From positions 1-30,444 of the forward strand of contig CAZABT010000024.1 in the NCBI GenBank assembly GCA_964483395.1: a stretch of 30,444 nt of DNA, read 5' to 3'. This document shows positions 23,227-30,444 of this stretch, piece by piece (the stretch's first letter is position 1; every line of letters begins with the position of its first letter). The notes under the pieces were generated by a model. The model was not told the origin of the DNA and made no database searches. It saw only the letters and a program-made list of their open reading frames with translations. The translations under genes and the position numbers were made by a program. This stretch comes from JAAYYM01 sp964483395. Lineage in GTDB: Bacteria; Bacillota; Clostridia; Lachnospirales; Lachnospiraceae.

Positions 23227-25605
23227 TTATTGTTTCACCCAATTTGCATATATAACGATTTCAGAAAAGTCAATGCCCTTCTGCGTTTTATCCAATTCTG
23301 TATTCGTTGGAAGCAAGGTTCCCGCCAAAATATAGTTTGAACCGTTCTTGAAGAAATCAATCGGCTTCTTACTATTCGGATCGGCTGTGTCAAATGGCTG
23401 CTGCAATACCTTGGTCAGTTCCTCCTTGGCATCGTCCTCAGAGGCATTGGTAATCGTGGCACCGTTCGTAATCGTTATCTTCCCGCCCGCAATGAGCAGT
23501 CCTGTATAATCCGCAGAAATCGTTATATCACCCTTGGCAATCAGCAGACGCAGCTTAGGTTCCCCTGTATAGGTGTAATCACCGCTCGTTATGACTGCTT
23601 CAATGCCATCATCATCTGTTTTCCACCTGCATATTGGATGAGAAGCAAGAAAGCTGTTCAATGCCGTATCATCTGTAATCAATATATTTTCATAGACACT
23701 CTTTGCCTTCTCGGCATCTGACACCTCATAATAATTCGTCACAAGCTTTGCCTGTAATGCAGAATACATATCCTTGTAATGCTTCGTCTCCGTAGATAAA
23801 TCCGTAGGATCTACGCGATTTGCCTGGTTGAGCTTAGTCTGATCCAATACAGTCTTCGCAGCCGCATCTGAAAGCCAGTTGCCCTGCATGTTAATTCTTG
23901 AAAAAGCCGCATTGGATACGATTCCCTTGGAATAAATAGAGAAATACTGATCCAGCTTGGCCTTTTTCACCTTATAATAATCCTGAAAATACTTGTTGGC
24001 CGTTTCATCATCCATTACAAGATAATAGTAAACCACTGTCTCACCATTGCTTGGGACAAAGATTTTCTTGATGGTCGTTGTGTAAGCACCGATTGGCGCT
24101 CCAAGGCTTGTGACTGTCTTGGTGCTGTCTACCTCATACAAGGTGTGCACTTTGCCCTCAGCGTCCGTATATTCATGCTTCTCCGTCTCAGCACCGCTGG
24201 AATAGGTCGTATGATTATGAAGTGTACATTTCTTGATTTCCTTCTGCAAAGCCTCATACTCTGTCGCACTCATCGGATTCTTTCCATATCGATCTACACC
24301 GTCGAGTACCCCGATGCACTCATCCGGCACCAGATAAGCTATCTGATCTCCCTTGACTGCAATGGATTCTCCCATCAATACGCTCTTGTTATTCTGGTAT
24401 ACTGCATCATCCTTGACAGACTCCGCGATATTCTTTACTGCATTTCCGGTTCCGACATAGCTGTGTCCGGCAAGCAGCACCTCATCTAACTTACTCATGT
24501 CCAGAGTCGTATTCATTCCGTTGATGACAATTGCACTGCTCAGATCTGCCTCCGTCAGAGAATCACCAAAGCCAAAATACGCTCCCTGCAGCTTCACATT
24601 CGTGCCAGACGCATTGATCAGCAGATCGTTTGCAACGTAGCTCTTTGCATTCAGATCAACTTTCTGGCCTCTGATGATCTTAATATTATTAGCCCAAAGC
24701 ATTGGTTTATCGCTCTTTGCAGCATCTCCGACTGTCAGAGCTGCCGTCGGATAATCCAGTGTGATATCTGCATCCGTAACAATCATCGCACCCTCGGTCA
24801 GTTTCCACGGATGATGAATGAGCATGCCGTTTTCACCGCCATAAACACTGCCCTTGATTTCCAAATTTTTTGAAAATGTCGTATCCTCATCCTCCAGCAC
24901 ATCTGTTGCCACAAGCGCGAACTCAAAAATATCCGGCATTGTGGAAGACTGCGTAAAGCTGATTTCCGGAAGCACCAGCTTGATGTCTGTGTTAATGATG
25001 GACACAAAACCATTTACATCCGTAAATTCCAAATGGATGTCTTTTAATAAAATATAGTTGTCATTGATATTGGTATCACTGGAATAGCGTTCCAGTTCCC
25101 CCTTCTCAGACTTCGTCCCGCTCTTCACACCGCCCTTATATGCCGTCAGCGTACCTGTTCCCATAGATGCAATTGAAAAGAACTCTTTCGTTGGATCAAG
25201 ATAACCACTCACATACTTACGCAGCTTGTCCATACTATAAGCATCAATCGAACCACTGGTTTCTTTGAAGATCTCCTGTAATCGGTTCAGATATTCATCA
25301 CGAAACAGCTTCTGGCGCTCCTCCTCGGATTTACCGGAATATTTCTGCAGAACATTACGATAAGACAGGTTGATTGCATTGGACGCATCCACCTGCAAGC
25401 CTGCCACGATCTGTTCCATAATGGTCTCTGACGTATAGAAGCTTTTCTTATGCTTCGTGTCTGTTGCTTTCATGTAGAAGTTATTTAGAGACATCCACAT
25501 AATGGTCGCACACAGAATCCCTACAAACGCCAGCGCAACAATCACGATGACCATGGAAGAACCGGTATTCTCTTTTTTCAACTTATGAAGCCAGTATCTA
25601 AACAC
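23227..25605 (-). CDS. PilX/GspK-like large minor pilin lacking Glu+5
   Basis: This 792-residue membrane-anchored pilin-like protein starts MFRYWLHKLKKENTG^SSMVIVIVALAFVG. The short basic leader, Gly15 and hydrophobic helix (17-38) match PilX/GspK-type proteins. Position +5 is Ile rather than Glu, as in GspK, the subunit that caps pseudopili. A long helix (50-120) follows, with a central region (about 245-350) that has short repeated beta-strands (KNLEIKGSVYGG, GAMIVTDADITLDY, ANDLLINASGTNVKLQGAYFG). A similar stretch near the C terminus (LLIAKGDITISADYTGLLIAGGKITI) suggests a beta-solenoid. It starts with GTG at 25605 behind GGGAGG and lies 13 bp after the PilV-like gene. A tip-capping role is inferred. 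Confidence 0.87.
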   Translation of the reverse strand: MFRYWLHKLKKENTGSSMVIVIVALAFVGILCATIMWMSLNNFYMKATDTKHKKSFYTSETIMEQIVAGLQVDASNAINLSYRNVLQKYSGKSEEERQKLFRDEYLNRLQEIFKETSGSIDAYSMDKLRKYVSGYLDPTKEFFSIASMGTGTLTAYKGGVKSGTKSEKGELERYSSDTNINDNYILLKDIHLEFTDVNGFVSIINTDIKLVLPEISFTQSSTMPDIFEFALVATDVLEDEDTTFSKNLEIKGSVYGGENGMLIHHPWKLTEGAMIVTDADITLDYPTAALTVGDAAKSDKPMLWANNIKIIRGQKVDLNAKSYVANDLLINASGTNVKLQGAYFGFGDSLTEADLSSAIVINGMNTTLDMSKLDEVLLAGHSYVGTGNAVKNIAESVKDDAVYQNNKSVLMGESIAVKGDQIAYLVPDECIGVLDGVDRYGKNPMSATEYEALQKEIKKCTLHNHTTYSSGAETEKHEYTDAEGKVHTLYEVDSTKTVTSLGAPIGAYTTTIKKIFVPSNGETVVYYYLVMDDETANKYFQDYYKVKKAKLDQYFSIYSKGIVSNAAFSRINMQGNWLSDAAAKTVLDQTKLNQANRVDPTDLSTETKHYKDMYSALQAKLVTNYYEVSDAEKAKSVYENILITDDTALNSFLASHPICRWKTDDDGIEAVITSGDYTYTGEPKLRLLIAKGDITISADYTGLLIAGGKITITNGATITNASEDDAKEELTKVLQQPFDTADPNSKKPIDFFKNGSNYILAGTLLPTNTELDKTQKGIDFSEIVIYANWVKQ

Positions 25606-25618
25606 CCAATTCCTCCCG

Positions 25619-27055
25619 TTAATTATCCTTGCTGCCGGTCAGAGTCGTCAACAAATCCTTTGCCGGAAATCCTTTTGCTGCCGCACCTGCCTCATATACC
25701 TTGATGGTAATGTCATAGATACGATCCTTGGTCTCTCTGCCCGCCAAAGATTTCACCCCCAGCTGTTCCAAGTTCAACACCGCCGCATCATTGAAATAAT
25801 ACTTAATATTTCCCGAAGCCGGATACTTCGCACTCGTTGAAGCATAGGCGTCATAAAGATTAATATCCAGATTCGTCTGTATCTTTGTTTTGGAGTCTGC
25901 TGCCGATCCGACTCCCACATCATGAATGTCCACACGGCATGTATAATTTGCTTCTTTATTAATCAAGTCTGATGTTGCCGAAGCCGGTTCCTGCTTGGCA
26001 AGCAAAAACTTCAAATCCAGTGCCTCATTATTATTAAACACAATCACATCTGTATTGCCTGAAGAACTTGCATTATAAATCGGATAATAAAACAGATATA
26101 CATTCCGCAGCTCCTCCTCCGAGGAAGAATTATTGAAAATCTGCTTTCCTGTGACACCCAAGGCATCATACTCAAGATCTGTACCGCCTGTGCCTTTTCC
26201 CTTGGCAACATACTTAATCTTAATGGTTGCTTTGGTAATCTTCTTCGTTCCAACCGTTGTCTGATCTACATCAATCGTAATCGTTCGCTGTATATCCTTT
26301 TCCTTGAGTTCATCGGTCGGTGTAAACATGGCATTCATATTCTGAATGGCACTGTTGACATCGTTTTCAGTCGGTACATAAAATGCATCATAGACATTGT
26401 TCATCGTTCTAACGCCTACAATCTCCTTTGAATTGATCTCCGTTGTTGCGCTGCCACCGGTTCTGTACTTGGTCGCATCCAGTTCAATCAAAGCATCAAA
26501 ACGGACATTTCTGTCGTCCTGCAGGGATACATTTGTTAATTCAAAATAATACTTTCCGGTATCAGGCTTTGTCAGATCTGTCAGATCTCTGGCTCCCAAA
26601 AACTCATAGGTCTTACCATAATCATTGGAATAAATGCTGGCAGTGACATCTGCTTTGTCCGTAACGGCCTCTCCGTGTACAGCATCAATATAAGTCGAAC
26701 CGTCATATTTGATCTCATTGATATGGTCATCAATATCACTTCCGCCGTTGACCAAATCCTTCTTGATAACATGAAAGTCTTTCGTTGCATCCACATCATC
26801 CGGAAACTGCGTATATGCCCGCGGATAATTGAACTGAAATGCCAGATCCTCGATCGTATATGCCTTCAGACCCTCCATGATGTCCTGTGATGCGGTCGTT
26901 ACCCGCAGGATTTTTCTTGCCTTTTGATTTGTATTTGCAGAGGATATGAACACATGCAGGAGTGGAACAACGATAATTGCAAGGATCACCATGGCAATCA
27001 ATACTTCCACAAGTGTAAATCCATGATCATCCATGCCAATATCCTTCTTCGTCAT
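25619..27055 (-). CDS. PilV/GspI-like type IV minor pilin with enlarged C-terminal region
   Basis: This 478-residue prepilin has the site MDDHG^FTLVEVLIAMVILAIIVVP, with Glu+5 and the V-P-L-L pattern after the helix that marks PilV/GspI proteins. The N-terminal pilin helix continues to about residue 70 (NQKARKILRVTTASQDIMEGLKAY). The rest is beta-rich, without a recognised domain, and larger than usual for PilV (about 150-200). ATG 27055 is preferred, with GGGAGG 7 bp upstream; an in-frame GTG at 27061 is within the ribosome binding region. An 18-bp repeat array fills the gap to the upstream pilO-like gene. Confidence 0.9.
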   Translation of the reverse strand: MTKKDIGMDDHGFTLVEVLIAMVILAIIVVPLLHVFISSANTNQKARKILRVTTASQDIMEGLKAYTIEDLAFQFNYPRAYTQFPDDVDATKDFHVIKKDLVNGGSDIDDHINEIKYDGSTYIDAVHGEAVTDKADVTASIYSNDYGKTYEFLGARDLTDLTKPDTGKYYFELTNVSLQDDRNVRFDALIELDATKYRTGGSATTEINSKEIVGVRTMNNVYDAFYVPTENDVNSAIQNMNAMFTPTDELKEKDIQRTITIDVDQTTVGTKKITKATIKIKYVAKGKGTGGTDLEYDALGVTGKQIFNNSSSEEELRNVYLFYYPIYNASSSGNTDVIVFNNNEALDLKFLLAKQEPASATSDLINKEANYTCRVDIHDVGVGSAADSKTKIQTNLDINLYDAYASTSAKYPASGNIKYYFNDAAVLNLEQLGVKSLAGRETKDRIYDITIKVYEAGAAAKGFPAKDLLTTLTGSKDN

Positions 27056-27076
27056 CGCCACTCCTCCCTCTGTGTT

Positions 27077-27143
27077 TTTTACCTGTCCGTGCTTTTACCT
27101 ATCCGCGCTCTTTTACCTATCCGCGTTCTTTTCACCCACGCTC
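27077..27143. repeat. 18-bp imperfect tandem repeat between the PilO and PilV-like genes
   Basis: On the minus strand the core copies read GAACGCGGATAGGTAAAA (27128-27111) and GAGCGCGGATAGGTAAAA (27110-27093). They are flanked by 16-nt and 15-nt diverged copies at 27092-27077 and 27143-27129. The array lies in the pilus mRNA just upstream of the PilV-like ribosome binding site. Each copy holds an AGGTAAAA that mimics a weak ribosome binding site. No stem is obvious. Confidence 0.8.
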
Positions 27144-27147
27144 CTGC

Positions 27148-27975
27148 TTATTCTCTGCCCTGCTGTTCATGCAAATCCTCAACTATTCCTTCTACATCGG
27201 GAAGTATCTCAATTGCTCCAAAAGGGTCATCCGTGCCTTGTGGAATAAACGGAATCGAAGGCTCCACATATTCCTTGCCTGTGCCTGTGATATAATACAT
27301 GACAGTACCGAGGCTGACCGTAATCAACCCTGTATCTTCTTCATAGGTCGCATTCATGGCGCCTACAACCTTACGATCCGTATTATCATAAATATACTTG
27401 ATACAATTCTTGACCGCATCATAGGTACCTCTGAAATTAATGATAAACTTCCGTCCGTACAGAATCTGTTCTGCTTCTTCAGCCGATGCCAGCTTAATAG
27501 AAGTCGTATCCGTTGCCGCAGTGTCCGTTGCCGCAGTGTCCGTTTCTCCTGACGCATCTGTCTGTGCTGTTGCCTGTGCTGCCGCTTCCGCTGCTTTGGC
27601 TTCCTCCACTCTTGCCCCAATATGGTACAAGTCCTCAGAATCCTCCATTGTCGTGTTCACAACGATTACCGGAGCTGCATAACCCATCTCTGTTGCAAGC
27701 ATAATCATATCCTCTGCTCGAACATCTGCTGGAAATCGATCCAATATTTCTGCTTTTTCTGCTTTATATTTTTCTGTATCTGCAAGATACATCGCTTCAT
27801 TATTTTTCAGTTCCTGCAGTTCATCTACCCGCGTCTGCAGTTGTATGTTTTCCGCCTCAAATGCTGTCGCTTTCTCGCCCAATGGCAGATACAGCAGAAA
27901 ATAGGAGCAGACCGCTGCGAGTATTCCAAGCACTGCAATCAACAGCAGTATATCTTTCTTAGAAACCTTCGTCAT
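27148..27975 (-). CDS. pilO: Type IV pilus inner-membrane alignment protein PilO-like
   Basis: This is the bitopic membrane subunit of the PilMNO assembly platform, linking the cytoplasmic PilM ring to the envelope. It is 275 residues: a short cytoplasmic N terminus, one membrane segment (about 9-31), and a heptad-rich coiled coil (35-80, EAENIQLQTRVDELQELKNNE). A low-complexity Ala/Thr/Asp linker (about 121-160) follows. The ferredoxin-like PilO domain (170-230) includes GRKFIINFRGTYDAVKNCIKYI and GLITVSLGTVMYYI. The linker encodes a repeated TDTAA from a 15-bp DNA repeat. ATG 27975 has GGGGGAG upstream, 13 bp after the PilMN stop. Assigned by fold pattern and position after PilM-PilN. Confidence 0.85.
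   Translation of the reverse strand: MTKVSKKDILLLIAVLGILAAVCSYFLLYLPLGEKATAFEAENIQLQTRVDELQELKNNEAMYLADTEKYKAEKAEILDRFPADVRAEDMIMLATEMGYAAPVIVVNTTMEDSEDLYHIGARVEEAKAAEAAAQATAQTDASGETDTAATDTAATDTTSIKLASAEEAEQILYGRKFIINFRGTYDAVKNCIKYIYDNTDRKVVGAMNATYEEDTGLITVSLGTVMYYITGTGKEYVEPSIPFIPQGTDDPFGAIEILPDVEGIVEDLHEQQGRE
27509..27544. repeat. 15-bp in-frame tandem repeat inside pilO
   Basis: Two exact copies of TCCGTTGCCGCAGTG (27509-27523, 27524-27538) are followed by 6 bp of a third. They encode TDTAATDTAATDT in the flexible linker. Copy-number change would keep the frame and only alter linker length. Confidence 0.8.
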
Positions 27976-27988
27976 CTTTTCTCTCCCC

Positions 27989-29686
27989 CTATTCTATCGG
28001 TATCATTATGACACCCGGTACCTCATATTCAAGTGGTGCATAAGTACAGTCCACTGTAAAGTTTACGGATATCTCAATGTCGTTTTCATCAAATTCCTTG
28101 GTGATCGACGCAATATTGGCTGTTTCTATGCAGTCGAATTTCCGAATTTCCATAACCGTCAATGCCGCAGCTTCCATGCTTTCCACATCCATATTGATGC
28201 TGACATCTTTATCACCACAGGTAAAGGAGATTACATTCGTCGTTGAGGGAAGCTTCGTTTCCAGCTCTTCCAAAAAATTTACCAATGTATCATTCTGTCT
28301 TCTGGTTTCTTCATACATGATCTTAACGTCTGTACTCGTGTCCTTTGCTTCCTGATAATCCGCATAAATCTGCTCTATCGGAGCCAGTTCGGCCTCCTTT
28401 GCTTTCAGGGAATCATTTCTGGATTTTGCCGTCATATAGGGAAGCAGTGACACCAATGCCAGTACAATCGCAATCAGCACACTTCCGCTGCATACCAAAT
28501 ATGCAATCATTGCAGTATCCTTAGACAATGCTCCGCCGGCAGCATCTCCTTTTCCTTCCTTAGCAGTCTTTGCCTTCTTCTTTTTCTTATCACTGTGCGC
28601 ATCCGGGATAAAGTCCATCGGTGCCATTGATGCACCAATGCAGGCCATGTATTCACCGCTGTTATGCAGTTCAGACCCAATTGTCATCTGGGGCTGTTCT
28701 GACAGCTTTTCAACCCGCAGACCAATTTCTCCAGACATAAAATCCGACAAACCGATAAAATTCTCCGCATAACCGGTCAGATAGATCTCCTCTAACTGCT
28801 TGTCCGAATTACGTGAATTATAATAGTCAATTACTCGCATAATGGCATTGACCAGCATGCTCATAGAGTCTGTGATCTTCAGGCGAAAAAGCTTCGTCTG
28901 TTCATCACCTTCATCATTTTCTTCCTCCTGATCAGGATCAAGCGTACGGCGAATGCATGGCTTCTTGCGCAGCAAATCCGTAACAACTCCATAGCTGACA
29001 CGCTTTCCGCTTTCCTTCTCCTCATCCTCAATAATCGTTTCTACCGCAGAATCACCGCCATATGGTACAGTTCTCTGCAGAAGCATATTTCCCTCATGAA
29101 AAATGGTCAGCATGGAAGAACGGCCACTGACTGAAACTACCATCTTCGTACCCGTCTGCATCACATCCTTAATCGCAGAAATCAGACTGTTTCCGACATA
29201 ATCCAGTGCCGTAATCGACAATCCAATCTGTGCTGATAAGGTATAATACGTCTCCAGCATATCATTTGGAGCGGTCATGACAGACAGCTTATACTGCTTT
29301 TTGCCCGGCTCCACTTCTATAATATCCGTAACCTGATAGGTTACCTTACAATCAGAGATATCCACCGGAAAATAATCCGGCGCACTGGCCTCTACCAGCT
29401 CCTCTAATTTATTTTCTTTCACATATGGCAGTGTCGCTTCACGATTTGCAATCTTAGTCGATGCAATCGCATACACTACCTGCTTTGTCTTAATCCCATT
29501 GTGATTCAGTGCTTCCTTAATGGCAGCACCCAAGCCTTCCGGCTCCTTGATATATCCGTCCTCAATGGCTCCTTCCGGAGTCGGTATCGTAAAACTGCCG
29601 TATACCTTAGGACTCTTTGCCTTATAATCAACTTCACATACTTTGGTCAGCGAATTACCGACCTCAATACTCAGAACCTTCGCCAT
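27989..29686 (-). CDS. pilM: PilM-PilN fusion, type IV pilus assembly platform protein
   Basis: This 565-residue protein joins two normally separate subunits. Residues 1-355 are PilM, an actin-like ATP-binding protein: phosphate-1 region LSIEVGNSLTKVCEVD, second phosphate region MVVSVSGRSSMLTIF, and LEEIYLTGYAENFIGL near its end. MDFIP at 357-361 lies where the INLLP-like PilM-binding motif of PilN would be. A Lys-rich linker (367-378), one membrane segment (392-416), a coiled coil and a PilN-like domain (about 470-565, ELETKLPSTTNVISFTCGDKDVSI) follow. An acidic insert (251-263, PDQEEENDEGDEQ) interrupts PilM. A PilMN fusion is, from memory, known in Clostridioides difficile. GAGAGGAAAAGGA precedes ATG 29686. 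With PilO it forms the alignment complex that couples the cytoplasmic motor to pilin assembly. Confidence 0.9.
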   Translation of the reverse strand: MAKVLSIEVGNSLTKVCEVDYKAKSPKVYGSFTIPTPEGAIEDGYIKEPEGLGAAIKEALNHNGIKTKQVVYAIASTKIANREATLPYVKENKLEELVEASAPDYFPVDISDCKVTYQVTDIIEVEPGKKQYKLSVMTAPNDMLETYYTLSAQIGLSITALDYVGNSLISAIKDVMQTGTKMVVSVSGRSSMLTIFHEGNMLLQRTVPYGGDSAVETIIEDEEKESGKRVSYGVVTDLLRKKPCIRRTLDPDQEEENDEGDEQTKLFRLKITDSMSMLVNAIMRVIDYYNSRNSDKQLEEIYLTGYAENFIGLSDFMSGEIGLRVEKLSEQPQMTIGSELHNSGEYMACIGASMAPMDFIPDAHSDKKKKKAKTAKEGKGDAAGGALSKDTAMIAYLVCSGSVLIAIVLALVSLLPYMTAKSRNDSLKAKEAELAPIEQIYADYQEAKDTSTDVKIMYEETRRQNDTLVNFLEELETKLPSTTNVISFTCGDKDVSINMDVESMEAAALTVMEIRKFDCIETANIASITKEFDENDIEISVNFTVDCTYAPLEYEVPGVIMIPIE

Positions 29687-29739
29687 GATTTTCCTTTTCC
29701 TCTCCGATTTGTTTAACCTGTGTTATGTTAACCAATCGT

Positions 29740-30444
29740 TCAGCCAATGTACATCCCTATATACCAGTCGATCATCCGGCTTCCCCACATGGCCGCAACA
29801 AATACACCAACCGAAAGATACGGCCCCATCGCAAGTACATGCTCCGCCCTGCTGATTCTCATCCTCAGCAGATGAATGACCGCTCCGATGATGCATCCAA
29901 GCATAAATGCCAGTATAATCAACTTCCATCCAAGCAATAAACCACACGCTGCCATCAGCTTGATATCACCGCCGCCGATGCCGCGTCCCTTAGTCACAAT
30001 ATAAATCACATACAAAAACATGCTGACCGCCACTAGGCCGATTACATACTGTAACCAATTCTGGTAATCCAGGGCAAGATGAATCAGCCCTAGGGTCAGT
30101 ATAAACACATTGAATCCTATCGGAATCTCATATGTTCTAAAATCAATTACGCTGAGTGCTAACAGCGCCGATACCAGCAGACAAATCAATCCGCTGTATA
30201 CCGTAAAACCAAGTACATAAAACACAATGCAGTAAAGCAATCCATTGGCAGCTTCAATGATAGGGTACTGCGCAGATAACCTTGCTCCACATTTTCGGCA
30301 CTTCCCACGCAATGCGATATAGCTGAAGAGTGGTACGAGATCGTACCACTTCAGCTGATATCCACAGTCCATACAATGTGACCGCACCTTCACGATACTC
30401 TCCTGCTTCGGTATTCTGTATATGCATACATTTAAGAAGCTTCC
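29740..30444 (-). CDS. pilD: Prepilin peptidase (A24 family), 5' end outside the window
   Basis: This membrane aspartic protease cleaves the prepilin leaders of the four pilins downstream and usually also N-methylates the new N terminus. The visible 234 residues start GSFLNVCIYRIPKQES at the window edge, so only a few codons are missing. The zinc-binding pairs CMDC and CRKC bracket the cytoplasmic loop (HCMDCGYQLKWYDLVPLFSY, RGKCRKCGARLS) of bifunctional PilD enzymes. Both catalytic aspartates are present: DFRTYEIP and the GGGDIKL motif. About six to seven hydrophobic segments follow. It is 53 bp upstream of the PilM-PilN gene. Motor and platform genes (pilB, pilT, pilC) are not in the window and may lie beyond this edge. 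Confidence 0.93.
   Translation of the reverse strand, partial: GSFLNVCIYRIPKQESIVKVRSHCMDCGYQLKWYDLVPLFSYIALRGKCRKCGARLSAQYPIIEAANGLLYCIVFYVLGFTVYSGLICLLVSALLALSVIDFRTYEIPIGFNVFILTLGLIHLALDYQNWLQYVIGLVAVSMFLYVIYIVTKGRGIGGGDIKLMAACGLLLGWKLIILAFMLGCIIGAVIHLLRMRISRAEHVLAMGPYLSVGVFVAAMWGSRMIDWYIGMYIG

Noticed and set aside
29687..30444. c-di-GMP (GEMM) riboswitch controlling the pilus operon
   Set aside because: No matching conserved core was seen in the gaps of the pilus operon. The operon promoter is outside the window, so the question remains open.

Overview
The window reads as a low-to-medium GC Gram-positive chromosome, most likely a gut-type Clostridia in the Lachnospiraceae. The reasons are strong AAGGAGG-type ribosome binding sites, near-consensus sigma-A promoters, lipobox substrate-binding proteins with long Ala/Glu linkers, a LacI-like/GGDEF fusion, a PilM-PilN fusion and a giant DUF5057-like surface protein. 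This assignment is inferred from gene content and style; there is no rRNA or other taxonomic marker in the window.

Region 1 (1-5.6 kb, + strand) is a complete branched-chain amino acid-type (Liv/HAAT) ABC importer. A TTGACA-N17-TATGAT promoter is followed by the binding lipoprotein, an intrinsic terminator that probably sets stoichiometry, then livH, livM, livG and livF with tight or overlapping junctions, and last a small cytidylate-kinase-like P-loop protein. The operon ends in a 22-bp tandem repeat and a hairpin. Region 2 (5.6-10 kb) holds a KefB/NapA-type cation:proton antiporter. It converges, with a 17-bp overlap, on a 787-residue soluble protein that joins a LacI-type sugar-binding domain to a diguanylate cyclase (GGDEF) domain. 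That gene is divergent from an AraC-family regulator, and the two are driven by consensus-like promoters that face each other and cannot both be occupied.

Region 3 (10-13.8 kb, - strand) is a CUT1-type sugar ABC importer made of a binding lipoprotein and two permeases, with no ATPase. A strong terminator lies after the binding protein and the permeases have their own promoter. The long leader of the binding-protein gene carries four TACTTAA heptamers, a possible operator for the nearby AraC protein.

Region 4 (13.8-30.4 kb, - strand) is the downstream part of a type IV pilus operon. In transcription order it encodes a prepilin peptidase (cut by the window edge), a PilM-PilN fusion, PilO, a PilV-like pilin, a PilX/GspK-like pilin without Glu+5, a small GspH/FimT-like pilin, an 800-residue PilW-like pilin with an Ig-like domain, a 1791-residue exported DUF5057-like protein and a cytoplasmic helical protein of unknown function. 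The minor pilins have unusually large ectodomains and no obvious major pilin is present. I read this as the priming/tip-complex module of a pilus, with the giant protein as a candidate tip-associated or surface partner. The giant protein appears to contain three diverged copies of a glutamine-amidotransferase/ThuA-like Rossmann module plus calcium-binding-like loops. It is the most novel item in the window.
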